Shown here in pieces: positions 15,992-25,287 of a DNA stretch of 64,000 nt. Position 1 is the first letter of the stretch. Each line of letters opens with the position of its first letter. The notes below the pieces were generated by a model, which was given only the letters and a program-made list of their open reading frames with translations, was not told where the DNA came from and did no database searches. A program made the translations under genes and the position numbers. This stretch comes from Methanosarcina barkeri str. Wiesmoor. GTDB taxonomy: Archaea > Halobacteriota > Methanosarcinia > Methanosarcinales > Methanosarcinaceae. The stretch spans positions 3,224,001 to 3,288,000 of the forward strand of contig NZ_CP009526.1 of assembly GCF_000969985.1 (NCBI RefSeq), in the 5' to 3' direction.

Positions 15992-18439
15992 ATGTCTGAG
16001 AACAAAAGTAAGTACATACGCTGGTTTGATGAGACTTCGATTGAAGATGTTCCGCTTGTAGGCGGAAAAAATGCCTCTCTTGGAGAGATGTACAGGGAAC
16101 TCACTCCAAAGGGAGTAAAGATCCCGAATGGTTTTTCAGTTACTGCTGAAGCTTACTGGCATGTTCTCAAAGCCGGAGGGATTCTGGAGAAACTCAAACA
16201 AACAATGGAAGGGCTAGATACCTCGGATGTGTCAGAACTTGCAAAAAGGGGAAAAGCTGCAAGGGACCTGATCCTTGAGGCTGGAATTCCGGATGACCTC
16301 TGGCAGGAAATTAAATCCGGGTATGACCGCTTATGTGAGCAGTATGGAGAAAATACCGATGTAGCCGTGCGGAGTTCAGCAACGGCTGAAGACCTTCCAA
16401 CTGCTTCTTTTGCGGGCCAGCAGGAATCTTTCCTGAACATCAGGGGTTATCCCGCGCTTCGAGATGCCTGCGTACGCTGTATTGCCTCGCTTTTTACTGA
16501 CAGGGCTATTTCCTATCGGGTAATAAATAATTTTGATCACTTTAAAGTGGCACTGTCAATAGGAATAATGAAAATGGTCAGGTCTGATCTGGCTTCCAGT
16601 GGAGTTATATTTACTCTTGATACGGAAACCGGATTCAGGGACGTAGTTTTCATTACCGGTTCTTACGGGCTTGGGGAAAATATTGTGCAGGGACAGGTCA
16701 ATCCGGATGAGTTCTACGTTTTCAAGCCAACTTTCAGGGAAGGATATAAGCCGATTATCGAGAAGAATTTAGGGGATAAAGAAATTAAGATGATCTATGG
16801 GCAAGGCGGCTCCAAAACACTTACCAGGAATGTAAACGTTCCTGAGGCTGATCGACGTCGTTTCTGTCTCAGTGACGAAGAAGTGCTTAAACTTGCATGG
16901 TACGCTATTACCATTGAAGATTATTACTCAAATAAATATAAGAAATCCATGCCCATGGATATCGAATGGGCAAAGGATGGAGCTACAGGGGAACTTTTTG
17001 TAGTGCAGGCAAGACCTGAGACTGTACAATCTCAGAAAAGCAGAGACATTCTAGAAACTTATGTGCTCGAAAAGAAATCTAATGTCCTTACAAAAGGCAA
17101 GAGCATAGGAGACAAAATTGCTGCTGGAAAAGCGCATGTAATCCCTAATGTTTCAGATCTGCCTTCTTTTAAACAGGGAGAGATCCTGATTGCTGATTCT
17201 ACAACTCCGGATTGGGAGCCTGTGATGAAAATAGCGGCTGCAATTGTTACGAACCAGGGAGGTAGAACTTCCCATGCTGCAATTGTTAGCCGGGAACTTG
17301 GAATTCCGGCAGTTGTAGGGACAGTAAACGCAACAGAAGTTCTCAAGACAGGTAAGGAAATTACCGTAAGTTGTGCGGAAGGTGAAGATGGACTTGTGTA
17401 TGAGGGAATTCTTCCTTTCCACAAAGATACATTGAGCCTTAAAGACACAAGACGCCCTAAAACCGCAATTATGATGAACCTTGGAAATCCTGATGAAGCT
17501 TTTAGCCTTTCCATGATCCCAAACGATGGAATTGGGCTTGCAAGGCAGGAATTTATTATCTCAAACTATATCAAGATCCATCCAATGGCTCTAGTGCATC
17601 CTGAAAAGGTCAAAGACTCTAAAGTCCTTCAGGAAATCGAGAAACTTACCCAAAACTCCGATAACAAAGAAGAATATTTCGTAGATAAGCTTGCTCAGGG
17701 CGTCGGAACCATTGCTGCATCTTTTTATCCTAAGGATGTTGTAGTCCGTACAAGTGACTTCAAAAGCAATGAGTATGCAAGCCTGCTTGGAGGCAGCTAC
17801 TTTGAGATGGAGGAAAATAATCCAATGCTGGGTTTCAGGGGAGCTTCCAGGTACTTTAATGAGCGTTACAGGGAAGGTTTTGCTCTTGAATGCAGGGCTC
17901 TGAAAAAAGTCAGGGAAGAGATGGGGCTTAAAAATCTTATTATTATGATTCCCTTCTGCAGGACAGTTGAAGAAGCTCAAAAAGTAATTGCCGAAATGGA
18001 GAAAAACGGGCTAAGGCGAGGAGAAAATGAGTTGCAGATCTATGTTATGTGTGAGATTCCAAATAATGTCCTTCAAATCGACAAATTCAGTGAATATTTC
18101 GATGGCTTCTCCATAGGCTCAAATGACCTGACCCAGCTAACCCTCGGAGTTGACAGAGACTCGGAAATTCTTACTGCAGAATTCGATGAGCGGGACCCAG
18201 GTGTTACGAAAATAATGGCAATGGCCGTGAAGGGAGCAAAGCAGAATGGAAGGCATAGCGGGATCTGCGGACAGGCACCCAGTGACTATCCCGAAATCGC
18301 AGAGTTCCTGGTAAAACAGGGGATAGATTCTATTTCACTTAATCCGGATTCGGTTATGAAAGTCACCCTTAAAGTTCTGGAAACGGAAAAGGGGCTGGGA
18401 GGTAAAAAAGAAGCGGAAAAAATAACCGGTGTTCATTAA
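15992..18439 (+). CDS. ppsA: phosphoenolpyruvate synthase
   Basis: An 815-residue, full-length PEP synthase (pyruvate, water dikinase): pyruvate + ATP gives PEP + AMP + Pi, the entry step of gluconeogenesis. The N-terminal ATP-grasp domain (about 1-340) contains LVGGKNASLGEM and VRSSATAEDLPTASFAGQQE. The central swivel domain has the phospho-His loop GGRTSHAAIVSRELGIPAVVG (quoted in part: GGRTSHAAIVSRELGIPAV). The C-terminal TIM-barrel has GIGLARQEF and the catalytic Cys in GICGQAPSDYPE. A GGAGATTTCGGGG stretch precedes the ATG. Transcribed divergently from the aldolase gene and followed by gpmI. Confidence 0.95.
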   Translation: MSENKSKYIRWFDETSIEDVPLVGGKNASLGEMYRELTPKGVKIPNGFSVTAEAYWHVLKAGGILEKLKQTMEGLDTSDVSELAKRGKAARDLILEAGIPDDLWQEIKSGYDRLCEQYGENTDVAVRSSATAEDLPTASFAGQQESFLNIRGYPALRDACVRCIASLFTDRAISYRVINNFDHFKVALSIGIMKMVRSDLASSGVIFTLDTETGFRDVVFITGSYGLGENIVQGQVNPDEFYVFKPTFREGYKPIIEKNLGDKEIKMIYGQGGSKTLTRNVNVPEADRRRFCLSDEEVLKLAWYAITIEDYYSNKYKKSMPMDIEWAKDGATGELFVVQARPETVQSQKSRDILETYVLEKKSNVLTKGKSIGDKIAAGKAHVIPNVSDLPSFKQGEILIADSTTPDWEPVMKIAAAIVTNQGGRTSHAAIVSRELGIPAVVGTVNATEVLKTGKEITVSCAEGEDGLVYEGILPFHKDTLSLKDTRRPKTAIMMNLGNPDEAFSLSMIPNDGIGLARQEFIISNYIKIHPMALVHPEKVKDSKVLQEIEKLTQNSDNKEEYFVDKLAQGVGTIAASFYPKDVVVRTSDFKSNEYASLLGGSYFEMEENNPMLGFRGASRYFNERYREGFALECRALKKVREEMGLKNLIIMIPFCRTVEEAQKVIAEMEKNGLRRGENELQIYVMCEIPNNVLQIDKFSEYFDGFSIGSNDLTQLTLGVDRDSEILTAEFDERDPGVTKIMAMAVKGAKQNGRHSGICGQAPSDYPEIAEFLVKQGIDSISLNPDSVMKVTLKVLETEKGLGGKKEAEKITGVH

Positions 18440-18459
18440 GGAGAAGGTCTGTCCAAAAA

Positions 18460-18547
18460 GTGTTGTGATCTACTTAGTTTTTACAACAGGCATTATGCAA
18501 AATAGGAAGTTACTCGAGCATGTAGACCTGTTGTAATATCACAACAC
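18460..18547. repeat. nested inverted repeat (stem-loop) downstream of ppsA
   Basis: GTGTTGTGAT at 18460-18469 pairs with ATCACAACAC at 18538-18547, and TTACAACAGG at 18481-18490 pairs with CCTGTTGTAA at 18527-18536. The two nested arms could form one long hairpin in the ppsA-gpmI spacer. The left arm and its flank (TCCAAAAAGTGTTGTGAT) recur in altered form near 24370 (TCCAAAGAGTGTTGTGAC), so it is probably a dispersed repeat. Confidence 0.65.
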
Positions 18548-18629
18548 GCATCAAAAAAGCCTTTATTGATAGTACTTACGTGGTTGAATTGAAAAACAGC
18601 AAAGAGTATACTTTGTGGAGTTTCGTGGT

Positions 18630-20207
18630 ATGACTCAGGCAAGAAGACCTCTTATGCTTATTATTTTTGATGGGTGGGGTTACAGGGAAGCAAAAGAAGG
18701 AAACGCTGTCATGACAGCACGAACTCCAAACCTTGACCGGCTGGAAAAGGAGTGTCCCTGGTGTTTTTTAAAAGCCTCTGGAGAAGCTGTTGGCCTTCCG
18801 AAAGGTATGATGGGGAATTCGGAAGTTGGGCATCTGACTATAGGGGCAGGACGAATTGTAAATCAGGACCTTACCCGAATAAATATTTCTATCAAGAACG
18901 GAGATTTTTTCAAAAATCCGGTTTTTCTGAATGCAATTTCAAATGTCAAAGCTAATGCTTCCAGCCTTCACCTCATGGGCCTTGCTTCCTGCGGAGGCAT
19001 TCACAGTTATATGCCTCATCTGCATGCCCTTCTCAAACTTGTGCAGGAGAAGGATTTAAAAAAAGTCTATATACATGCTTTTCTGGACGGGAGAGACGAA
19101 CCTCCAAAAGCTGCTCTAGGAGATATAAAGAAACTGGATGCATTTTGTAAAGAGCACGGTAATGCTAAAATAGCAACCGTTTCAGGCCGTTATTATGCAA
19201 TGGATAGAGATAAGCGATGGGATAGGACAAAACTTGCCTATGATGCCCTGACAAGAGGAGTGGCTCCATATACCGCTCCAAATGCAGAAACTGCAGTTTC
19301 TAATGCCTACTCAAGAGGAGAAACTGACGAGTTTGTAAAGCCCACTATAATTACTGAGCAAGTAATTACTGAGCAAGTAATTACTGAGCAAGCAGAAAAA
19401 CCTGTGGCGACAGTACAGGATAATGATTCTGTAATCTTCTTCAATTTCCGGGCCGATAGGGCACGGCAGATAACCTGGGCTTTTGTAAAAGATGACTTTG
19501 ACGGGTTTATGAGAGAAAAACGTCCTGAGGTTTACTTTGTCTGCATGACCCAGTACGACGAAACCCTTGAGGTGCCCATTGCTTTTCCTCCAATAAAGCT
19601 GGAAAACGTACTTGGAGAGGTGCTGAGCAAGCATGGACTCATCCAGCTACGCATAGCTGAAACCGAGAAATATGCCCATGTGACCTATTTCCTTAACGGC
19701 GGCGAAGAAAAGCGTTATAAGGATGAAGACCGCTGCCTTATTCCTTCGCCGAAAATCGCTACTTACGACCTTAAACCAGAAATGAGTGCATATGAGATTA
19801 CGGATGAAGTTATCAGAAGAATACAGTCAGGAAAGTATGATGTTATTGTCCTTAACTTTGCAAACATGGATATGGTCGGGCACACCGGAATCTTTGAGGC
19901 TGCAGTTAAAGCGGTAGAAGCCGTGGATAAGTGTATTGGCAGGATTGTTGAGGTTCTAAAAGAAAAAGGCGGTGTGGCACTTATTACTGCAGATCACGGA
20001 AATGCCGAGGAGATGATAGACCTAAAAACAGGAGAGCCACATACTGCACATACCTCAAACCCGGTAAAATGCATTTACTTCGGAAACAGTGAGATAAAAG
20101 CTCTCAGGAATGGAAAATTGTGTGACGTTGCACCGACGATTCTTGAGCTTCTTGGAATCCCTAAGCCGCAAGAGATGACAGGAAAGTCACTTTTGGTAAA
20201 AGATTGA
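18630..20207 (+). CDS. gpmI: 2,3-bisphosphoglycerate-independent phosphoglycerate mutase
   Basis: About 525 residues, of the alkaline-phosphatase superfamily GpmI type. It interconverts 3- and 2-phosphoglycerate using two Mn ions. Visible metal and catalytic sites: FDGWGYRE near the N-terminus, the phospho-Ser in [20 protein letters not shown], and DMVGHTG and ADHGNAEEM near the C-terminus. GGAG at 18617-18620 sits ahead of the ATG at 18630; an upstream GTG at 18615 would add five residues. Unusual: three in-frame 15-bp repeats encode [15 protein letters not shown] in the surface phosphotransferase domain. With ppsA upstream and the aldolase nearby it makes a gluconeogenesis cluster. Confidence 0.95.
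   Translation: MTQARRPLMLIIFDGWGYREAKEGNAVMTARTPNLDRLEKECPWCFLKASGEAVGLPKGMMGNSEVGHLTIGAGRIVNQDLTRINISIKNGDFFKNPVFLNAISNVKANASSLHLMGLASCGGIHSYMPHLHALLKLVQEKDLKKVYIHAFLDGRDEPPKAALGDIKKLDAFCKEHGNAKIATVSGRYYAMDRDKRWDRTKLAYDALTRGVAPYTAPNAETAVSNAYSRGETDEFVKPTIITEQVITEQVITEQAEKPVATVQDNDSVIFFNFRADRARQITWAFVKDDFDGFMREKRPEVYFVCMTQYDETLEVPIAFPPIKLENVLGEVLSKHGLIQLRIAETEKYAHVTYFLNGGEEKRYKDEDRCLIPSPKIATYDLKPEMSAYEITDEVIRRIQSGKYDVIVLNFANMDMVGHTGIFEAAVKAVEAVDKCIGRIVEVLKEKGGVALITADHGNAEEMIDLKTGEPHTAHTSNPVKCIYFGNSEIKALRNGKLCDVAPTILELLGIPKPQEMTGKSLLVKD
19350..19394 (+). repeat. in-frame 15-bp minisatellite inside gpmI
   Basis: Three copies of ATTACTGAGCAAGTA (the last ends GCA), exactly in the gpmI reading frame, giving a pentapeptide repeat. 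Expansion or contraction would keep the frame. Confidence 0.9.
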
Positions 20208-20261
20208 TTACTCCTTGTAAAAGAGTAGTTAAAAGCTGTATGAAAATCAGGTTTGATTCCG

Positions 20262-20442
20262 CAATTAATATGATTCTACAATTAATATAATTCTGTAATT
20301 AATATAATTCTGTAATTAATATAATTCTGTAATTAATATGATTCTACAATTAATATAATTCTGCAATTAATATGATTCTGCAATTAATATAATTCTGCAA
20401 TTAATATGATTCTACAATTAATATGATTCTGCAATTAATATA
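20262..20442. repeat. 17-bp tandem repeat, about 10.5 copies
   Basis: Units of CAATTAATATGATTCTG with C/T, G/A and G/A variation at three positions. Lies between gpmI and the CLC gene. Contains ATTAAT palindromes. Length variation between strains is expected. Confidence 0.9.
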
Positions 20443-20828
20443 GAGCTAATTGAGATAAGACTTATACATTTGAACTTAAGAACAGTAACATTAAACTATA
20501 AAAACATTAAAGAATAAATTAAAATTATTATATTAATTGTACTTAGTTTACCTTCGAGTGCGCAAATCTATGGGTTTTATGAAATCCTCGGTTGATGAAA
20601 TAAATTGGATTCATCCAGTTTTTCTCTTAAAATAGAGTTGAGACTGATCTTTTATTTTTAACAGTTGCCCTGTTATCTGTGGAATAGTGTATCATTAACC
20701 AAAACCTTCACAGAGCTTCAATTATTAACCGAAGTCTTCACAGAGCTTCAATAACCCATCATTTCACGACCGGATTTGTTTCTGCTGAAGAAGTATTCAA
20801 AGCATAAAAGCTCTATGAGGCACGAACA
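20443..20828. other. intergenic region upstream of the CLC gene
   Basis: No gene seen. AT-rich, with a direct repeat of ACCTTCACAGAGCTTCAAT-like sequence (AACCAAAACCTTCACAGAG near 20698 and AACCGAAGTCTTCACAGAG near 20728), possibly part of the promoter region. Confidence 0.4.
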
Positions 20829-22601
20829 TTGGAAGTTAATACAAATTCCAAATTTAAAAGCCATAGTTTGTTCAATTATTCCAATATAAGAAAATATATC
20901 ACTCGAAGATTCGATATAGAGTCAGCAAAGATTAACTCGATTGCTATCCTGATTGGTCTTCTCACAGGGCTGGTAATAGGCATATATGACCGTGCCCTTC
21001 TGTACTTTAGCACTCTTTTCGGAATGCAACGCGGATTTTCAGTACACGAGTTTCCACCCTATTATATAATGTTCATGCCTGCTCTGGGAGGGCTGATAGT
21101 TGGGATGCTCTCGCATTTCCTGATGAAAAGGCGCTATGGGGTTGATGGGCTTATTGAGACAGTAGCCATTCGTGGGGCAAGGCTTAACCTTACCGATTCT
21201 CTTCTTGAAGTTTTTGCGTCAATAATTTCAATCAGCTCAGGAGGTTCACTGGGAAAAGAAGCACCAGGCATTGTAGGTGGTGCCTGGACAGGAGCTCTGG
21301 TGGGGCGAGTCATGAAGAGTCCAGAAAAACGGCTCCAGACTCTTTTAGGTTGCGGGGCTGCTGGAGGGATCGCAGCAGTATTCAGTGCCCCGCTTGCAGG
21401 TGTGGTTTTTGTCGTTGAAGTGATTTACGGAGAACTTGAAACAAGTACCTTTATTCCCATAGTTATTTCTTCAGTTTTCGCAACACTTGTATCAAACTCG
21501 ATTATTGGAATTGAACTTCTCCAGATCCCTTCCTATGCACTTGTCAGTCCATACCGAGAGTTAGGGCTTTACCTTGTTTTTGGGCTCCTTGCGGGCATAG
21601 TTTCAACATTACTGATCCGAACCCTTTACTACACAAAAGATCTGTTTTCGGGAATACCTGTTCATCCCATCTTTAAACCTGCTCTGGGAGGACTGGTAGT
21701 AGGCATGATTGGTCTTTTCTATCCCCGAGTTCTTGGTATGGGCTATGGTGTGATTACAGATGCCCTGAATAACCAGTTTACCTTCAAGCTTTTACTAATC
21801 CTGCTTATCCTCAAAATTATCGTCTTTTCTCTAAGCCTTGGATCGGGAGGCTTTGGAGGGACAATTATTCCATCTCTGTTTGTGGGGACAATGCTTGGAG
21901 GAGCTTTTGGGACAATTATAGACATGTTATACCCTGGAATGACGGCAGGGCCAGGGGCTTATGCCCTTGTGGGTATGGGCGCAGTCTTTGCTGGAAGTAC
22001 AAGAGCTCCTCTTACTGCTATTCTGATCCTTTTTGAGCTTACCAGGGATTACAACTTAATCCTCCCTCTCATGTTTGCCTGCGTTCTCAGCAATGTAATG
22101 TCAAGTGCTCTATACCCGGAATCAATCTTTACGGAAGGGCTTCGCAGGAGAGGCATCAAAATCCGAAAAGGCAGGGAAATAGACATCATGACCTCCATTC
22201 CTGTAAAAGCTGCAATGATCACAAGTGTCCAGACTGTCTCAGAGGATAAAAGTGTCGAAATCCTCGAAGCTCTCATGAAAGCGAGTCGTCACATTGGTTT
22301 TCCTGTCGTTGATTCAAAAGGCAAACTTTCTGGAATTGTAACACTCTCAGACCTCCGGAACAAGGTAAAGCCTGGAGAAGTTGGCAAAAAAATAGGGGAG
22401 ATCGCTACCAGAGAAGTTGAAGTTGCCTACCCTGATGAAACTCTTGATACTGCCCTCAAACGCCTTGCCTCAAAGCAAATAGGCAGGCTCCCTGTTGTTG
22501 ACAGAGAAGATAAAACAAAACTTCTTGGAATCATCACTCGGAGTGACATCGTGAACGCATACAACAAGAAAGTCGTTGAAAAGTTCCGGAACACTATCTG
22601 A
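20829..22601 (+). CDS. CLC-family chloride channel with C-terminal CBS pair
   Basis: A 590-residue CLC protein with about ten hydrophobic segments, then two CBS domains from about residue 455 (VKAAMITSVQ and IGEIATREVEVAYPDETL). Selectivity-filter motifs: SSGGSLGKEAPG with the gating Glu at 144, and GSGGFGGTIIPSLFVG near 340. The residue matching the internal proton glutamate of E. coli ClC (second Glu of FIIEEM) is Val198 (FVVEVIYGE), as in eukaryotic CLC channels. This hints at a channel or uncoupled transport. CBS domains often bind adenine nucleotides. It starts at a TTG with GAGG eight bases upstream; no later Met precedes the first helix. Confidence 0.88.
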   Translation: MEVNTNSKFKSHSLFNYSNIRKYITRRFDIESAKINSIAILIGLLTGLVIGIYDRALLYFSTLFGMQRGFSVHEFPPYYIMFMPALGGLIVGMLSHFLMKRRYGVDGLIETVAIRGARLNLTDSLLEVFASIISISSGGSLGKEAPGIVGGAWTGALVGRVMKSPEKRLQTLLGCGAAGGIAAVFSAPLAGVVFVVEVIYGELETSTFIPIVISSVFATLVSNSIIGIELLQIPSYALVSPYRELGLYLVFGLLAGIVSTLLIRTLYYTKDLFSGIPVHPIFKPALGGLVVGMIGLFYPRVLGMGYGVITDALNNQFTFKLLLILLILKIIVFSLSLGSGGFGGTIIPSLFVGTMLGGAFGTIIDMLYPGMTAGPGAYALVGMGAVFAGSTRAPLTAILILFELTRDYNLILPLMFACVLSNVMSSALYPESIFTEGLRRRGIKIRKGREIDIMTSIPVKAAMITSVQTVSEDKSVEILEALMKASRHIGFPVVDSKGKLSGIVTLSDLRNKVKPGEVGKKIGEIATREVEVAYPDETLDTALKRLASKQIGRLPVVDREDKTKLLGIITRSDIVNAYNKKVVEKFRNTI

Positions 22602-22652
22602 CCAGAACACAGATATGAGTCCCAGGAGGTAGAAATCTGGATTTTGAAGTTG

Positions 22653-22817
22653 AATCGTAAAATGAAATCGTGAGATTGAATCGTAAAATGAAATCGTAAA
22701 ATGAAATCGTGAAATGCAATTGTGAAATGTAGTCATAAAATATAATCGTGAGATTGAATCGTAAAATGCAATAGTGAAATGCAATTGTGAAATATAATTG
22801 TGAAATATAATCATGAC
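22653..22817. repeat. 13-bp tandem repeat, about 12.5 copies
   Basis: Degenerate units of AATCGTAAAATGA (variants AATCGTGAGATTG, AATTGTGAAATAT). Between the convergent CLC and dehydrogenase genes. The period and sequence recall the 13-bp array at 3588-3665. Confidence 0.85.
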
Positions 22818-22877
22818 TCATAGCAAATGAGTCAGCTTAAAATATCTGTTATATTTTTATAATTTACGTTCAAGATT

Positions 22878-23849
22878 TTAAGGCAACCTGAGGATTGTAA
22901 GCACTTCGGGGTTTACAATGTTCTGAGGTTTTCCTTCAATAAATCTTTCTACGTTTTGAACGCAGACATATGTGCATTCCTCGAGAGATTCTTCCGTAAG
23001 GAAAGCTATGTGAGGCGTGAGTACGACATTTTCCAGCGCTTTCAGAGGATCGTTTGCCGGCAGTGGTTCTTTTTCAAAAACATCAAGACCGGCTCCACGG
23101 ATTTTTTTCTCTTTGAGGGCTTCTATGAGAGCAGCTTCATCAACCACCTTCCCTCTGGCAGTATTTATCAGGATTGCACTTTTTTTCATTTTTGCAAGTT
23201 CTTTTGCTCCTATCATTTTTTCCGTGGAAGGAGTTAGAGGCACATGAAGTGTAACAATATCAGCCTCTGCAAGCAGAGTATCCAGGTCGACAAATTTTAC
23301 TCCAAGGCTTCTTGCTTTTTCTTCACTCGGATGACCTGTAACCGAAATAACGTTCATGTTAAAACCGTGCGCTATCTGGATAACTCTTGATCCTATACTA
23401 CCGGTACCTATTACCCCCATTGTTTTTCCCATGATCTGACTCCCAAAATAGTGTCGCCAGTCAAAATTCCCTTCTCGAAGCCTGATGTCTGCGACATGCA
23501 CTTTTCTCAGGAGATTTAGGGCCAGGGCAAAAACCATTTCAGCAACCGAATCAAACGCGTAGTCAGGGACATTGGACACAATTACACCTTTTTCAGTTGC
23601 AGCTTTGAGATCTATATGATCATAGCCGGTTTGCCATACGGAAAGCATCTGCAAATTTCGGGAGGCATTGAACGCTTTTCCCGAAAAGCCATATCTACCT
23701 ACAAGAACTATATCTGCATCCCTTACCCTTGAGATAAATTCTTCAATTGAAGAAGGCATGCTTTCAAAGACTTTAAGGTCTCCAAGAGCATCAAGCTTTT
23801 TTCTATATTCCTCTGGCAGGAATATGGAATCTGAAACAACTATTTTCAT
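22878..23849 (-). CDS. D-isomer-specific 2-hydroxyacid dehydrogenase
   Basis: About 323 residues of the D-2-hydroxyacid dehydrogenase family, NAD(P)-dependent. The Rossmann motif GVIGTGSIGSRVIQIA lies near residue 145. Catalytic Arg (NTARGKVVDE), Glu (DVFEKEPLP) and His (LTPHIAFLTEE) are all present, so it should be active. The substrate cannot be told; the length is short for a SerA with an ACT domain, so a glyoxylate/hydroxypyruvate-type enzyme is as likely. A GTG at 23858 overlaps the upstream YHS gene's stop, but GGGGA spacing favours the ATG at 23849. It probably forms a two-gene operon with the YHS gene. Confidence 0.85.
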   Translation of the reverse strand: MKIVVSDSIFLPEEYRKKLDALGDLKVFESMPSSIEEFISRVRDADIVLVGRYGFSGKAFNASRNLQMLSVWQTGYDHIDLKAATEKGVIVSNVPDYAFDSVAEMVFALALNLLRKVHVADIRLREGNFDWRHYFGSQIMGKTMGVIGTGSIGSRVIQIAHGFNMNVISVTGHPSEEKARSLGVKFVDLDTLLAEADIVTLHVPLTPSTEKMIGAKELAKMKKSAILINTARGKVVDEAALIEALKEKKIRGAGLDVFEKEPLPANDPLKALENVVLTPHIAFLTEESLEECTYVCVQNVERFIEGKPQNIVNPEVLTILRLP

Positions 23850-23854
23850 TTGTT

Positions 23855-24043
23855 TCACTTCCCCGAGCCATAGAAACTTAGGTACTTTTCCGGGTTCTTA
23901 TCAAACGCTTCTTTACAGGAAAGGGAGCAGAAATAGTACTCTTTTCCCTTATATTCACTCGTGAATTTTGCTTTTCCTTTATCGACCTGCATTTTGCAAA
24001 CTACGTCTGTTTCAGTAGATAAGGTAGAACTCATATCGTTCAT
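23855..24043 (-). CDS. YHS-domain protein
   Basis: A 62-residue protein made almost entirely of one YHS domain: CKMQVDKGKAKFTSEYKGKEYYFCSLSCKEAFDKNPEKYL (key residues Cys18, Cys41, Cys45). YHS domains are small metal-binding modules seen in copper ATPases and monooxygenases; the Cys pattern suggests Zn, Cu or heavy-metal binding. A GGGGAGAG site lies before the ATG. The stop overlaps or abuts the 2-hydroxyacid dehydrogenase start, so they are co-translated. Why these two are paired is unknown. Confidence 0.8.
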   Translation of the reverse strand: MNDMSSTLSTETDVVCKMQVDKGKAKFTSEYKGKEYYFCSLSCKEAFDKNPEKYLSFYGSGK

Positions 24044-24522
24044 TTACACTCTCCCCATTTTGCTTTGATTTTTATACTCGATTTTTATAATTATATCTGC
24101 TATTTTTCTTCGACATAAATATATATTACTACTTTCGAGTCACTTTCATAAAATTGAAATTCTTCAAGTTTGATCGAATCTTTTCGACGATTTAAACAAG
24201 TGTTTTCATAAAAAATAAATTGCAATGAATTTTGATAGGTGCCATGTACAACCCTTTGAAGCAATAGTTAAAATATTATAGTGAAGTTAAACTATTGTGG
24301 TGCAGAAGTTTGTCAAACTCATCTGCTTGCTCTGCAGATGGCGAACTTCCGTCTAAAAATAAGAGTCTATCCAAAGAGTGTTGTGACTTACAATATTTAC
24401 AACTGGCAATATCTAAAATCGGAACGGATACTTGATATTATATACCTTCTATAATCGTTAAGATATAATAAATTTTTAATATGTGATAAACTAAAAAATC
24501 TCATCTTTTTACGGTGGTAGGA
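24044..24522. other. intergenic region
   Basis: Divergent promoter region between the YHS and UPF0228 genes, with no gene seen. Contains a hairpin-forming ATCTGCTTGCTCTGCAGAT near 24320 and a repeat half-site (TCCAAAGAGTGTTGTGAC near 24370) matching the ppsA-downstream stem-loop. Confidence 0.4.
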
Positions 24523-25089
24523 TTGAGTAAAATTAAAAAGGAAAATGCTGCTGTTTTTATCTTTTTTCTGACTCTTGTAGTACTATTGGGACTAACTATA
24601 AAAACTTCAATTGATATGATAAAAGAAACTCAAACCCCTAAAGCGGGTGGTTTATATATCCAATTTGAAAATGGAACTACTGAGTCGGAAGTTGAAACCA
24701 TCCTTGAAAATTGCAACATGACTGTGAACTATACTATAGATTACGATTCCGACTATATGTTAAAAAGGGATTACATAACCGTAGATCAAGATAAAAGAAT
24801 GGATATAATGAATGAATTGAGGAAAGATGAAAATTTTACTTATCATGACGAAATCAAAAAAGGAAATTATACCATAATTATGTTACCTGAAAAATTTATT
24901 CCTGATAACAAATTACTTACAACACTTGAAAAAAATAATCTTCAATTAAAAAAGTCCATTCTTTGCTATATCTATCTTAGAGATGAATCAAAGTATTGGA
25001 TTCCAGAGAAAGATGCAGTCAGAATAAAAAATGAACTTGAAAAGAATGAGAAAGTTTTGACCGTAGGCTTTGACTTCCTTAATTATTAA
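24523..25089 (+). CDS. UPF0228 family protein
   Basis: A 188-residue protein with one N-terminal membrane segment (about residues 10-30) and a soluble, charged remainder. GGLYIQFENGTTESEVETIL and TIIMLPEKFIPDN agree with the UPF0228 family known from Methanosarcina, where several paralogs occur. Function unknown. The extracellular side probably carries the soluble part, since NxT sites are frequent. A GTG at 24514 is possible; I take the TTG at 24523 (LSKIKKE) because GGTGG and TAGGA fit it better. Confidence 0.75.
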   Translation: MSKIKKENAAVFIFFLTLVVLLGLTIKTSIDMIKETQTPKAGGLYIQFENGTTESEVETILENCNMTVNYTIDYDSDYMLKRDYITVDQDKRMDIMNELRKDENFTYHDEIKKGNYTIIMLPEKFIPDNKLLTTLEKNNLQLKKSILCYIYLRDESKYWIPEKDAVRIKNELEKNEKVLTVGFDFLNY

Positions 25090-25287
25090 AGAACAATTGT
25101 GGTCTATTATCTCAAAGTTGCAAGCCACTGTTGAATTTTCATTCGTAGTTCATTAGAACCGATCTGGAAAGAGTTGTGACCGGTGACCGACTGCAATTTT
25201 ACAAAATATCATTATTAACTTTTCTGATAGGCTCTAACTAGAAGTATAGCTATCGTTTGCTCCTGTTCCAATTTTCACTCCCGTCAC

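Noticed and set aside
20262-20442. CRISPR-like array or origin iterons
   Set aside because: 17-bp units without spacers and no replication gene nearby; simple tandem repeat is enough.
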